Origin: Nonomuraea guangzhouensis
GTDB taxonomy: Bacteria > Actinomycetota > Actinomycetes > Streptosporangiales > Streptosporangiaceae
DNA length: 64,000 nt
Direction: 5' to 3'
NCBI RefSeq assembly: GCF_019396345.1
Contig: NZ_JAHKRM010000001.1
Span: 558,001 to 622,000 of the forward strand
Positions 16,955 through 25,896 of the stretch are shown here, one piece after another. The number at the start of each line of letters is the position of its first letter. Positions within the stretch are counted from its first letter, which is position 1. A program made the translations under genes and the position numbers. The notes beneath the pieces were generated by a model. It saw nothing but the letters and a program-made list of their open reading frames with translations, was not told where the DNA came from and searched no databases.

Positions 16955-18054
16955 ACGCCGGCCCCGTAGGCGTCGCCGTCGTCGGCGCCGGTGTGATCAG
17001 CAGCCATTACCTCCGCCACCTGTCCACGTTCCCGGACGTCCGGGTGCTCGGCGTGGCCGACCTCGACACGGCCAGGGCCGAGACCGCCGCGCGCGAGTAC
17101 GGGGTGCCGGTCGCCGGCACCGTCGACACCGTACTGACGCTGCCGGAGGTGGAGATCGTCGTCAACCTGACGATCCCGTCCGCGCACGGCGCCGTCGCGC
17201 TCGCGGCGCTGCGCGCGGGCAAGCACGTGTACGGCGAGAAGCCGCTGGCCCTGGACATGGACGAGGCGGCCAAGGTCACGGCGGAGGCCGCGAACCTGAA
17301 CCTGCTCGTCGGCAACGCCCCCGACACCTTCCTCGGCGCGGGGCTCCAGTCGGCGGCCAGGGCGCTCGCCGCCGGCCTCATCGGCACCCCGGTCGCCGTC
17401 ACGGCCGCCCTGCAGAGCCTGGGTCCTGAGTCGTGGCACCCCAATCCCGAGTTCCTGTACCAGCGCGGCGCCGGCCCGCTGTTCGATCTGGGCCCCTACT
17501 ACCTGACCGCCCTCGTCGCCCTGCTCGGTCCGGCGGCCCGGGTCGCGGCCAGTACGCGGCGGGCTCGTGACCACCGGGTGATCGGCTCGGGGCCTAAGGC
17601 GGGCACGGCGTTTCCCGTGGAGGTGCCCACGCACGTCAACGCGCTGATCGACTTCGCGGGCAGTGCCAGTGCGACCACCACGTTCAGCTTCGACTCGCCC
17701 GTCGACCGGCGGATGATCGAGATCATCGGGACTGAGGGGGCACTGTCGCTGCCCGACCCCAACACCTTCGACGGACCGCTGCTGGCTCGCGGCCTGCATG
17801 ACGCCGAGTGGCGGGAACTGCCTGTCACGGGCACGACCGCCGGGCGCGGGCTGGGCGTCCTGGACATGGCCAGATCCCTGCGCACCGGGACCCCGCACCG
17901 GGCCTCGGGCGCGCTCGCCCTGCACGTCCTGGAGATCATGACCGCCATCGGCGACGCCGGCGAAGACGGTGAGTCCCGCCGCCTCCACACCACCTCGCCA
18001 ACGCCACCGCCACTCCCCCAAGACTGGGACCCGCACGCCGCCACGCTGGAGTGA
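16951..18054 (+). CDS. Gfo/Idh/MocA-family oxidoreductase
   Basis: 367 residues. N-terminal Rossmann fold with VGVAVVGAGVISSHYLRHL (GxGxxG-type nucleotide loop), then the family hallmark GEKPLALD near residue 90-100. The C-terminal half is the substrate and dimer domain with FDLGPYYLTALVALLG. It is an NAD(P)-dependent dehydrogenase acting on sugars or inositols. GTG start overlaps the isomerase stop, so both act together, probably on the same keto-sugar. Convergent with the DUF4434 gene across a strong hairpin. Confidence 0.92.
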   Translation: MNAGPVGVAVVGAGVISSHYLRHLSTFPDVRVLGVADLDTARAETAAREYGVPVAGTVDTVLTLPEVEIVVNLTIPSAHGAVALAALRAGKHVYGEKPLALDMDEAAKVTAEAANLNLLVGNAPDTFLGAGLQSAARALAAGLIGTPVAVTAALQSLGPESWHPNPEFLYQRGAGPLFDLGPYYLTALVALLGPAARVAASTRRARDHRVIGSGPKAGTAFPVEVPTHVNALIDFAGSASATTTFSFDSPVDRRMIEIIGTEGALSLPDPNTFDGPLLARGLHDAEWRELPVTGTTAGRGLGVLDMARSLRTGTPHRASGALALHVLEIMTAIGDAGEDGESRRLHTTSPTPPPLPQDWDPHAATLE

Positions 18055-18088
18055 CACCACCGCCAGACCACCTCTGACACCGCGACGA

Positions 18089-18116
18089 TGGCGCCGCCGA
18101 ACTGTCGGCGGCGCCA
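18089..18116. terminator. Bidirectional hairpin terminator
   Basis: A perfect 12-bp stem (TGGCGCCGCCGA pairing with TCGGCGGCGCCA) with loop ACTG, placed between the convergent Gfo/Idh gene (ends 18054) and the DUF4434 gene (ends 18154). Confidence 0.85.
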
Positions 18117-18153
18117 CCGCCTCGGTGAAGCACCCCGGACGTCGCGGACGGCG

Positions 18154-19839
18154 TCAGGCGGGGATGACGTACGAGTTGGTGGTGGAGTGGCCGGCGCCGT
18201 TCACGGCCGTGATGTACAGCCACGGCCGCCGGGGATCCACGTCGGCCGGGGCGGTGAAGGGGATCCAGGCGGCGGTGGATTCGTCCGGTCCTTGGGGAAC
18301 GGTCACCGTCTTGGCCCCGCCTCCGGCCCGGGCGTACTGGACCTTGACCGTGCCGCCCGCGAGGTCCCTGCCCTTGACCGCGATCCCGGCCGCGTTCCTG
18401 GTCGCGCCGAGGATGAGCGGCTCGTTCCAGGAGGCGTGGAGGTCGTCGCTCAGCGACGGGGTCATCCAGTCGATCTGGCACGTCAGGAACGGGTCCCAGC
18501 CATACGAAATCACCTTGGTCACAGCCGCCCCGGCCGCCATGATCTGGGCGTCGAGCCGTTTCTTGGTCGTCCGGCCACGCAGCGGCATCGGGTCGGCCCG
18601 GCCGCACTCGCCGGGCACCGGGGCGGGCTCGAAGGCCTCCGCGTTCACCCACAGCTCCACCCCCGGCGGCCGTGACCGCGCCGCCGCCTGGATGTAGTCG
18701 TAGGTCGAGCCGTAGTACGCCTGCCGGTTGGTGACGTCGCCCACCACCGGCACCAGCCGGGGATCGACCTTGGCGTCCGCCTCGTCGAGGCCGTAGACGG
18801 GCGTCTTGCCGGTCCCGCGCCCGTCCTGTACGGCGACGATCATGGGCGCGCCATGCGCCGTAGCGGCGATGGCGAGCATCCCCGCCCCCACGCGCTCCGG
18901 CGGGAACCCCTTGTCCCTGCGCGCGTCGAAATAGGGGCTGACCAGGATCTTCTTCCCCGGCAGCGCGGCGGCCACCACGGCATGCTGGGCCTGGTAGAGG
19001 TCGATGGTCGGATCGACGCTGGGCCGCGACTTCACCGCCAGCTCGAACGACTGGTACACCCCGGCGAACGCCGCAGAGGCCCCGTACCTGCCCCGATAGT
19101 CCGTCAGCACCCGCTCGGTGAACGCGGTCACGGCGCCGAGGTGCGCCAGGTCCGGCAGCCACGGCCGCTTGACGTCCTGCGGCGCGGCGGGCAGCCCGGG
19201 GAACACCTTCATCCCGTACGCGGCCGCCTCCGCCATCAGGTTGCCCAGCCCGTCGCCGTCGGTCGCGATCAGCACGAGGTCGTACGGGCCGCTGGTGCAG
19301 GACTTGCCCAGCAGCAGCCGGTAGTAGACCCGCCCGCCGCTCTCGATCCGCCGGTCCAGCGCCGGGCAGCGCAGCAGGCCGTCGCCGAACAGCTCGTTCG
19401 CCGCGTAGCCGTACACCCGGCGGATGCGCGGGACCGCCTCGCGGGCGGCCTGGTAGCAGCTCTTCCCGCCCTCGACGCAGCCGGCGAAGTCGGGATCGGG
19501 CGCCCCCTCCTTGAGCAGCCGCCCCGCCCGGTCGACCCGGCTCGGCACCAGGCGCGGGCCGAACGTGATGAGCGTGTCGGCCCCGACCCCGTGGATCGCC
19601 TCCACGGTCCGCCGCGTGACGCACGGGTCGGAGCGCGGCACCAACCAGTAACCGGTGATCGCGTACGGCGCGGTGACCCGCATGTCCCGCGCCGGGCACA
19701 CCGCGTCAACCGGCGTCGCGGTCACAGCACGCACACCGGAAACAGCGGGCGACGCGGCCTCGACCCGCCCGAGGGAAACGACGGCGGCCGCCATCACCGC
19801 CACGGCCGCGACCAAGCGCAGGACCCACCCGGATACCAA
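18154..19839 (-). CDS. Secreted DUF4434-type glycosidase-like protein
   Basis: 561 residues. An N-terminal hydrophobic signal is followed by a large domain (about 55-440) with TIM-barrel-like spacing: ITGYWLVPRSDP, DTLITFGPR, MKVFPGLP, FAGVYQSFEL, KKILVSPYF, GVELWVNAEAFEP, VTKVISYGWDPF. These fit the DUF4434 family, which is thought to be related to glycoside hydrolases. A C-terminal beta domain (about 460-561) with WIPFTAPADVDPRRPWLYITAVN may bind glycans. Substrate unknown. Start is TTG at 19839, with AGGAGG four bases upstream. It stands alone between a sugar oxidoreductase pair and the rhamnosidase operon. Confidence 0.7.
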   Translation of the reverse strand: MVSGWVLRLVAAVAVMAAAVVSLGRVEAASPAVSGVRAVTATPVDAVCPARDMRVTAPYAITGYWLVPRSDPCVTRRTVEAIHGVGADTLITFGPRLVPSRVDRAGRLLKEGAPDPDFAGCVEGGKSCYQAAREAVPRIRRVYGYAANELFGDGLLRCPALDRRIESGGRVYYRLLLGKSCTSGPYDLVLIATDGDGLGNLMAEAAAYGMKVFPGLPAAPQDVKRPWLPDLAHLGAVTAFTERVLTDYRGRYGASAAFAGVYQSFELAVKSRPSVDPTIDLYQAQHAVVAAALPGKKILVSPYFDARRDKGFPPERVGAGMLAIAATAHGAPMIVAVQDGRGTGKTPVYGLDEADAKVDPRLVPVVGDVTNRQAYYGSTYDYIQAAARSRPPGVELWVNAEAFEPAPVPGECGRADPMPLRGRTTKKRLDAQIMAAGAAVTKVISYGWDPFLTCQIDWMTPSLSDDLHASWNEPLILGATRNAAGIAVKGRDLAGGTVKVQYARAGGGAKTVTVPQGPDESTAAWIPFTAPADVDPRRPWLYITAVNGAGHSTTNSYVIPA

Positions 19840-19970
19840 AGGACCTCCTCGCGCGAGCGTCCCCTCGCGGCCAGAACGGTCGTACCCGTCAGATCACTCA
19901 ATGCACCTTACCGACCCAGCACACCGCGCACCCGGAGCGGCGTCGAAGACGGCCGCCCCGGGTGCCACGC

Positions 19971-22553
19971 TCAAGCCACCGAATCGTCAGCCGGATCCCG
20001 GTACGGAGCGGTGAACGTATGCATCCCCGCCCCCACCTCGACCGGTTCGCCGGAGGGCAGCGAGACCTCGGCCGTCGTCCCCGGCGGTACGGACACGGTG
20101 ACCGTGAGGTTGCCGCCCGACCGGGACCAGGCCACCGCCGCCGGACCGTACGGCGTGTCGTGCTCGGCGGAGGCGTGGGTGAGGCCGGCGCCGGGGCGCG
20201 GTGCGACGCGGATGCGGCGGTAGCCGGGGGCGGCGGGGGCGAGGCCGGCCAGCGTGCCGTGCAGGAAGTCGGCGACCGCGCCCAGCGCGTAGTGGTTGAA
20301 CGAGGTCATCTCGCCGGGGTTGACCGAGCCGTCGGGCAGGAGGCTGTCCCAGCGCTCCCAGATCGTGGTGGCGCCCATGGTCACCGGGTACAGCCACGAG
20401 GGGCATTCGCGCTGCGTCAGCAGCCGGTAGGCCGTGTCGTACTCCCCGACCGACGCCAGGGCGGCGCAGACCAGCGGCGTGCCGACGAAGCCGGTGGCGA
20501 TGCGGTAATCGTCCGCCTCGACCAGCTCGGCCAGCCGCCTGCCCTGCCGGGCCCGCTGCTCCGGCGTCTCCGCCAGGTCGAGGTGCAGGGCCAGCGCGTA
20601 GGCGGTCTGGCTGTCGCTGACCAGGCGGCCCGACGGTGAGACGTACTCGCGGCGGAAGGCCGCCCGCACCTGGGCCGCCAGCTCACCGTACTTCTCCGCG
20701 TCGCCGCTCCGGCCCAGCAGCCGCGCGGTGTCGGCCAGGACCTGCGCGGTCCACGCGTGGTAGGCGGTGGCGATGAGGTACGCGTCGGTCCTGGCCTTGC
20801 TGGGCCGGTCCGGCGGCGCGGCGGGGTCGAGCCAGTCGCCGAACTGGAAGCCCTCGTCCCACAGGTGGTCGTCGCCGGCGATGCCCGCGATGTGGTCGAC
20901 CCACCCCTTCATGCTGTCGTACTGCGCCTCCAGCACCCCGAGGTCCCCGTAACGCTCGTAGAGCACCCAGGGCACGATCACCGCCGCGTCACCCCACGCC
21001 GCCGCCGGATTGGCGGGGAAGCCGAGGTCCACCCACGGAATGTAGTAGGGCACCATGCCCGACTCGTCCTGGTCCGCGGCCAGGTCGGCCAGCCAGGAGC
21101 CGAGCGTGCCCGCGCAGTCGTACAGGAAGCTCGCGGTGGGGGCGAAGACCTGGATGTCACCGGTCCAGCCGAGGCGCTCGTCGCGCTGGGGGCAGTCGGT
21201 CGGCAGGTCGACGAAGTTGCCACGCATGCTCCACACCACGTTGTCGTGCAGGCGCTGGAGCTGGGGGTCCGAGCAGGTGAACCAGCCGGTGCGGCGCATG
21301 TCGGTGTGGCAGACGACGGCCTGGACGCTGTCGGGGCCGAGCTCGCCCGGCCAGTCGATCAGCTCGGCGTAGCGGAAGCCGTGCATGGTGAAGCGCGGCT
21401 CCCACTCCTCCGCCGCGCCGCCCGCGAGGGTGTACTCGTCCTGGGCGGCCGCGTTGCGCAGCGGGCGCCGCGACAGGACGCCGTTCTCCAGGACCTCGGC
21501 GTGGCGCAGTGTGACGGTGTGGCCGGCGGGGCCTTCGACGCGGATGCGCAGGCGGCCGGAGATGTTCTGGCCGAAGTCGAGGATCGTCTCGCCGCCGGGG
21601 CCCTGGATGACCTCGACGGGACGCAGCGTCTCCACCCGGCGGACCGGCGGACCGGTGGGGGCGACGAGCAGGCCGGGGTCGTGGTCGACGACGTCGGCGG
21701 GCAGCCAGGAGCTGTCGTCGAATCCGGCCGAGGACCAGCCGGCGGGCATCAGGCGGGCGTCGTGCTTCTCGCCGTCGTACAGGCTCGCCGCGAGGATCGG
21801 GCCGCGGGCGCAGCGCCAGGAGCCGTCGGTGGTCACCACGTCGGTCGAGCCGTCGGCGTAGCCGACTTCGAGCTGGGCGATGAGCGCGGTACGCGAGCCG
21901 TACGTCTCGACCCGGCCGTCCCTGAAGCCGACGCGGCCGCGGTACCACCCGTCGGCGAGCATCGCGCCGATGGCGTTGTCGCCCTCCGACAGCAGCGCGG
22001 TGACGTCGTGCGTACGGTAACGCAGCCGGTGGTCGTAGGTCGACCAGCCCGGCGCGAGCACGTCGTCGCCTACGACGTGCCCGTTGATCTCCACTTCGTA
22101 CAGGCCGTGGCCGGTCACGTACAGGCGCGCCCGCTCGACGGGCCCGCGGACGGCGAAGCCGCGCCTGAGCATGGTCGCGGGCCCGTCCGGCGCGCCGACC
22201 AGCTCGGTGGGCGGCGCCGCCGCGCCCGCCTGCCACTGCTCCGCGTCCAGCAGCCCGGCCTCGACCGAGTTCCACTCGCTCCACTCGCTCGTCCTGCCGT
22301 CCTGACCGCGGACCCGCACGCGTACGTCCCGGCGCTCGCGCGAGCTCAGGTCGTCACCGGGCCACGGAACCAGCACGGATTCCGAGCGCCCGGTCGCCGA
22401 GACGACCTTGCCTTCCGCATCGCGGATCTCGACGTCGTAGCCGTGCTGCAGCCAGCCGGGACGGTCGTTGCGGACCGTCCAGGACAGCCGTGGCCTGGGT
22501 TCTCCGATGCCGATCGGCTCTCGGTGGTGCTCGAAACGCAGGTCGATGGTCAT
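19971..22553 (-). CDS. Alpha-L-rhamnosidase (GH78)
   Basis: 860 residues, no signal peptide, so intracellular. N-terminal beta-sandwich domains (about 1-330) carry the GH78 openings LRFEHHREPIGIGEPRPRLSW and WYRGRVGF. The catalytic (alpha/alpha)6 barrel has the classic DCPQRDERLGWTGD motif near residue 440-455, in which the acidic residues are catalytic. The final barrel part has TSFNHYALGAVADFLH, and a C-terminal beta domain follows. It removes terminal alpha-L-rhamnose from imported oligosaccharides or glycosides. ATG at 22553 with AGAGGAG upstream. It is the last gene of the binding protein-permease-permease-hydrolase operon, which indicates the transporter brings in rhamnosides. Confidence 0.95.
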   Translation of the reverse strand: MTIDLRFEHHREPIGIGEPRPRLSWTVRNDRPGWLQHGYDVEIRDAEGKVVSATGRSESVLVPWPGDDLSSRERRDVRVRVRGQDGRTSEWSEWNSVEAGLLDAEQWQAGAAAPPTELVGAPDGPATMLRRGFAVRGPVERARLYVTGHGLYEVEINGHVVGDDVLAPGWSTYDHRLRYRTHDVTALLSEGDNAIGAMLADGWYRGRVGFRDGRVETYGSRTALIAQLEVGYADGSTDVVTTDGSWRCARGPILAASLYDGEKHDARLMPAGWSSAGFDDSSWLPADVVDHDPGLLVAPTGPPVRRVETLRPVEVIQGPGGETILDFGQNISGRLRIRVEGPAGHTVTLRHAEVLENGVLSRRPLRNAAAQDEYTLAGGAAEEWEPRFTMHGFRYAELIDWPGELGPDSVQAVVCHTDMRRTGWFTCSDPQLQRLHDNVVWSMRGNFVDLPTDCPQRDERLGWTGDIQVFAPTASFLYDCAGTLGSWLADLAADQDESGMVPYYIPWVDLGFPANPAAAWGDAAVIVPWVLYERYGDLGVLEAQYDSMKGWVDHIAGIAGDDHLWDEGFQFGDWLDPAAPPDRPSKARTDAYLIATAYHAWTAQVLADTARLLGRSGDAEKYGELAAQVRAAFRREYVSPSGRLVSDSQTAYALALHLDLAETPEQRARQGRRLAELVEADDYRIATGFVGTPLVCAALASVGEYDTAYRLLTQRECPSWLYPVTMGATTIWERWDSLLPDGSVNPGEMTSFNHYALGAVADFLHGTLAGLAPAAPGYRRIRVAPRPGAGLTHASAEHDTPYGPAAVAWSRSGGNLTVTVSVPPGTTAEVSLPSGEPVEVGAGMHTFTAPYRDPADDSVA

Positions 22554-22570
22554 GCGGCTCCTCTGAGCGG

Positions 22571-23398
22571 TCAGCCCTTGACGGCGCCGGCGGTCATCCC
22601 GGCGACGATCTTGCGGTTGAAGAAGATGAAAGCGAGCAGCGGCGGGATCGTGATGAGCACGATGTCCATGAACAGCAGGTTCCACTGCGTGCTGTACTGG
22701 CTCTGGAAGTTGTACAGGGTGAGCTGGACGGTGGCGTTCTCGTCACCGGGCAGGAAGTAGAGCGGGTTGACGAAGTCGTTGAAGACGGCGACCGACGTCG
22801 TCAGGATGACCGTGATCGTCACCGGCCGGAGCAGCGGGAAGATCACCTTGAAGAACAGCTTGAACCCGGTGCAGCCGTCGATCATCGCCGCCTCGTCCAG
22901 CTCGCGCGGCACCGCCGACACAAAAGCACGATAAAGCAGCACTGAGTACGACATGTGGAAGGCGACCTCGACCAGGATGAGCCCCGGCAGCGTCTTGAAC
23001 AGACCGATTGTCTGGAGCACCCAGATGGTCGGGACGATCGCGGGCGGGATGATCAGCCCGGACAGCACCAGGAAGTTGACCACCGACCGCATCCGGCCCG
23101 CCCGGCGCTGGAGCACGAACCCGGCCATCGAGCAGAAGACCACGAGCAGCGTCACGGCGGCGACCGTGAGCACGGTGCTGTTGACGAAGGCCCTCAGCAG
23201 GACGTAGTCGCGGGCCTCGATCACCTCGACGAAGTTCTGGACCACGGGCCAGCTCGTCGGCCAGCCGAAGTCCAGCTCTCCTGACTGGACCTCGTCCTTG
23301 ACCGCCGTGAGCACCATGAACGAGAACGGCACGACGAAGATGACGACGGCCAGGACGACCGCGACGAGTTCGAGTCCGGACCTCCGCAGTGCCCTCAT
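22571..23398 (-). CDS. Carbohydrate ABC transporter permease (CUT1, MalG-like)
   Basis: 275 residues with six membrane segments and the EAA loop ELDEAAMIDGCTGFKLFFKVIFP near residues 165-187 that contacts the ATPase. It is the MalG-type second permease of a CUT1 sugar importer. Its ATG overlaps the stop of the first permease and the rhamnosidase starts 17 bases after it. No ATPase gene is present; in actinomycetes one shared MsiK-type ATPase usually serves many CUT1 importers, so its absence is expected. Confidence 0.93.
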   Translation of the reverse strand: MRALRRSGLELVAVVLAVVIFVVPFSFMVLTAVKDEVQSGELDFGWPTSWPVVQNFVEVIEARDYVLLRAFVNSTVLTVAAVTLLVVFCSMAGFVLQRRAGRMRSVVNFLVLSGLIIPPAIVPTIWVLQTIGLFKTLPGLILVEVAFHMSYSVLLYRAFVSAVPRELDEAAMIDGCTGFKLFFKVIFPLLRPVTITVILTTSVAVFNDFVNPLYFLPGDENATVQLTLYNFQSQYSTQWNLLFMDIVLITIPPLLAFIFFNRKIVAGMTAGAVKG

Positions 23399-24345
23399 GC
23401 GGCGACCTCCCTGGCGCTCAAGAAGCGGGTGAGCGGCACGACCAGCGCGGTGACCACGATGAAGAGGATCACGTTCCCGGCGGTCGAGAGGCCGAAGAAC
23501 CCCGCCTGATACTGCTTGTAGATGATCGAGGCGATGACGTCGCTGGTGAAGCCGGGCCCGCCGCGGGTCATCGTCCAGATGAGGTCGAAGGAGCGCAGCC
23601 CGCCGATGAACGACAGGATGATCACCGAGTTGGTGGCGGGCCAGCTCAGCGGCAACGTCACATACCTGAACCGGTGCCAGGCGCTGCCGCCGTCGACCGC
23701 GACCGCCTGGTAGTAGTCGCGCGGGATCGACATCATGCCCGCGATGTAGATGACGGTGGCCAGGCCGACGCCCTTCCAGACGTCCACGAGCGCCACCGAC
23801 AGCAGCGCGGTGTTCGCGTCGCCGAGCCAGTCGGGGCCCGAGATGCCCACCAGGGCCAGTGCCTTGTTCACCAGCCCGGTGTCAGGCTTGAGCAGCACGC
23901 TGAACGTGATGCCGACCGCGACCGTGCTCACCAGCACCGGGAAGAACACCACCGAACGCAGGAAGCCGCGCATCTTCAGCCGCGAGGTGAGCACGACGCC
24001 GAGCGCCATCCCCAGGACGACCTTCAGCCCGCTGGTGGTCACCGCGTAGATCAGGGTGTTCTGGAAGCCGATCCGCAGGTTCTGCTCGGCGAAGAAGTCG
24101 GTGAAGTTCTCCAGCCCCACGAAGGTGCTGTCGAACAGGGTCCACCTGGTCATCGAGAAGTAGAAGGCCATGATCGTCGGGACCAGGAAGACGACCGTGT
24201 AGACGATCCCCGCGGGCACGTAGAACAGGTAGGGGTACGGGTTGCCACGCCCGTCCTTACCCTTCCGCGCGGGGGCACGCCGCCCGGCCGCCGCTGTGGG
24301 CGGCTCGGACGACGTGACCGTGTCGGGCCTGGAGGAGGTCACCAC
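23395..24345 (-). CDS. Carbohydrate ABC transporter permease (CUT1, MalF-like)
   Basis: 316 residues. A charged, proline-rich cytoplasmic N-terminus (about 1-35) precedes six membrane segments. The EAA motif DYYQAVAVDGGSAWHRFRYVTLP lies near residues 210-232, and GGPGFTSDV is the usual MalF-type loop. GTG start overlaps the binding-protein stop by seven bases. It pairs with the MalG-like permease and should import a rhamnose-containing sugar, given the GH78 enzyme in the same operon. Confidence 0.93.
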   Translation of the reverse strand: MVTSSRPDTVTSSEPPTAAAGRRAPARKGKDGRGNPYPYLFYVPAGIVYTVVFLVPTIMAFYFSMTRWTLFDSTFVGLENFTDFFAEQNLRIGFQNTLIYAVTTSGLKVVLGMALGVVLTSRLKMRGFLRSVVFFPVLVSTVAVGITFSVLLKPDTGLVNKALALVGISGPDWLGDANTALLSVALVDVWKGVGLATVIYIAGMMSIPRDYYQAVAVDGGSAWHRFRYVTLPLSWPATNSVIILSFIGGLRSFDLIWTMTRGGPGFTSDVIASIIYKQYQAGFFGLSTAGNVILFIVVTALVVPLTRFLSAREVAA

Positions 24346-25646
24346 CCTGCGAGTCCCAGTTGCTTGGCCTGCTTCTCCACGTCCTTGTCGTACTGGGCCG
24401 CCCCCTCCGCCGCGGTGGTCAGGCCGGAGCCGACCGCGACCGTGATGTTCTCCAGGGACGGGCCCTTGACCGGGGAGACGAACTCCAGCGCGGGCGCCGC
24501 TTCCTTCTTGTCGAGGTAGCCCTGCAGGTCCTTGGCCACCTGGACCGCGTCGGCCGGCAGCGCGGCCCCCTTGATCCGGTACGGGCCGGCCGGCGGCGTC
24601 GCCTTACCGATGGCCGCCGCACCCGCCGGGGAGGCGATGAAGGCCAGGAACTTCTTGGCGGCGTCGAGCTTCTTGGTCGTCTTGGGGATGTAGGCGGCCC
24701 CCGGCTCCCAGACCGTGGCGCCGTTCTTCGCGGTGTCGTCACCCGGGAGGGCGAAGAAGCCGACATCGGTGCCCACCTGCGGGAACTTCCCGATGAAGCC
24801 GGGCACCACCCCCGTGAGCATGGGATAGTGCACGCCCTGGCCCTCGGCGAGCAGCTTCATCCCCGCGTCCAGGGTGGCCGAGCCGAAGCCCTTGTTGAGA
24901 TACCCCTTGGCCTGCACCTCTTCCAGGCGCTTGAAGCCGGTCAGCGCGGCCGGGGTGGTGGCGTACTTCGCCTTGTTGGCCGTGTAGTCCTGCGCGAAGG
25001 TCGGCGAGGCGGCCTGGACGTTGAAGAAGTCGGCCAGCACGAACAGCTGTGAGGTCCACGTGTCCTTGAACGTGGAGATCACCGCCGTCAGCCCGGCGGC
25101 CTTGATCTTGTCGTTGTTGGCCGTGAACTCGGCCCAGCTCTTCGGGACCTGGAGTCCGAGCTTCTCGTAGACCTTCCTGTTGTAGAGGATGCCGCCTCCG
25201 GTGGCGGTGCCCGTGGGCACGCCGTACACCTTTCCGGCCTGGGTGACCACGGGCAGGTACGTCTCCTCGACGTTCTTCATGACCGGGTCGCCTGTGAGGT
25301 CGACGAGCGTCTGGCCGGGATTCAGCGCCTGGAGGAGGGAGCCGGAGTTGTACCAGAAGACGTCGCTCATCTCGCCGGTCGACAGCTTGGTCTTGATGAT
25401 GTTGTCGCCTTCGGTGCCCGCCGGGCGGGACTCCGTCTCTATCTTGATCTTCGGATTGGCCGCCTCGAAGGCCTGGACGACGGCTTTGGCCGAGTTGACC
25501 GTCGCCTCGCCGTTGTCGTAGAGGAAGGAGATCGTGACGCTGCCGTCAGAGGCGGTCGTCCCGCCGGACGAGCCGCATGCCGCCAATGAGAGGAGGGGGA
25601 GGGCGGCGAAGAAGGCCACCCCAAGCCTGTGACGCGTGGTCTTCAT
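24339..25646 (-). CDS. Extracellular sugar-binding lipoprotein (CUT1)
   Basis: 435 residues. Signal peptide with lipobox SLAAC (Cys near 24) and a Gly/Ser/Thr linker, then a family 1 solute-binding fold: ITFSFLYDNGEATVNSAKAVVQAF-like opening strand and helix, YNSGSLLQAL, YGVPTGTATGGGILYNRKVYEKLGL, and the helical C-lobe with FLAFIASPAGAAAIGKAT. It captures the sugar outside the cell and feeds the two permeases downstream. First gene of the operon; the promoter and LacI-type operator are directly upstream. Confidence 0.94.
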   Translation of the reverse strand: MKTTRHRLGVAFFAALPLLSLAACGSSGGTTASDGSVTISFLYDNGEATVNSAKAVVQAFEAANPKIKIETESRPAGTEGDNIIKTKLSTGEMSDVFWYNSGSLLQALNPGQTLVDLTGDPVMKNVEETYLPVVTQAGKVYGVPTGTATGGGILYNRKVYEKLGLQVPKSWAEFTANNDKIKAAGLTAVISTFKDTWTSQLFVLADFFNVQAASPTFAQDYTANKAKYATTPAALTGFKRLEEVQAKGYLNKGFGSATLDAGMKLLAEGQGVHYPMLTGVVPGFIGKFPQVGTDVGFFALPGDDTAKNGATVWEPGAAYIPKTTKKLDAAKKFLAFIASPAGAAAIGKATPPAGPYRIKGAALPADAVQVAKDLQGYLDKKEAAPALEFVSPVKGPSLENITVAVGSGLTTAAEGAAQYDKDVEKQAKQLGLAGW

Positions 25647-25669
25647 AACAACCCCTTGGGGCTCGAAGC

Positions 25670-25683
25670 TTAAATCGTTTCAA
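25670..25683 (-). promoter_or_regulatory. LacI-type operator candidate for the rhamnosidase operon
   Basis: On the minus strand TTGAAACGATTTAA, an imperfect palindrome around a central CG (five of seven base pairs symmetric) like LacI/GalR operators. It lies between the predicted transcription start and the binding-protein ATG, where a bound repressor would block transcription. Confidence 0.6.
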
Positions 25684-25701
25684 TGGCCTCGTTAGGGCGT
25701 T

Positions 25702-25731
25702 AACATAGGCTTTACATTCCGGGAGCGTCAA
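25702..25731 (-). promoter_or_regulatory. Predicted promoter of the rhamnosidase operon
   Basis: On the minus strand a -35 box TTGACG (25726-25731) and a -10 box TATGTT (25702-25707) are separated by 18 bases. The ATG of the binding protein is about 55 bases downstream, with the operator candidate between. Confidence 0.6.
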
Positions 25732-25816
25732 GACTTTCCTGCGGTAACGAAACGGAAACGTATCAGTAGGCCCACCGCGCGTCCGCCCCTTGAGACCCCC
25801 GAACCACCCACCTGAA

Positions 25817-25830
25817 GCGAAACGATTCAA
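25817..25830 (+). promoter_or_regulatory. Second LacI-type operator candidate
   Basis: GCGAAACGATTCAA, a weaker copy of the palindrome near the binding-protein gene, centred on CG. It lies 67 bases before the ATG of the divergent epimerase, so one repressor may control both directions. A related half-site (GGAAACGTATCA) is near 25750. Confidence 0.45.
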
Positions 25831-25896
25831 AGCCTTCAGTGCCGACGACCCGGCCCCTATCCTGGACGTTCGACCCCCGGTGCCTAAGGAGCCCCC

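Noticed and set aside
20757..22760. A 667-codon plus-strand frame opposite the rhamnosidase
   Set aside because: Antisense shadow of a well-defined GH78 gene; composition is Val/Gly/Arg-rich with no ribosome site.
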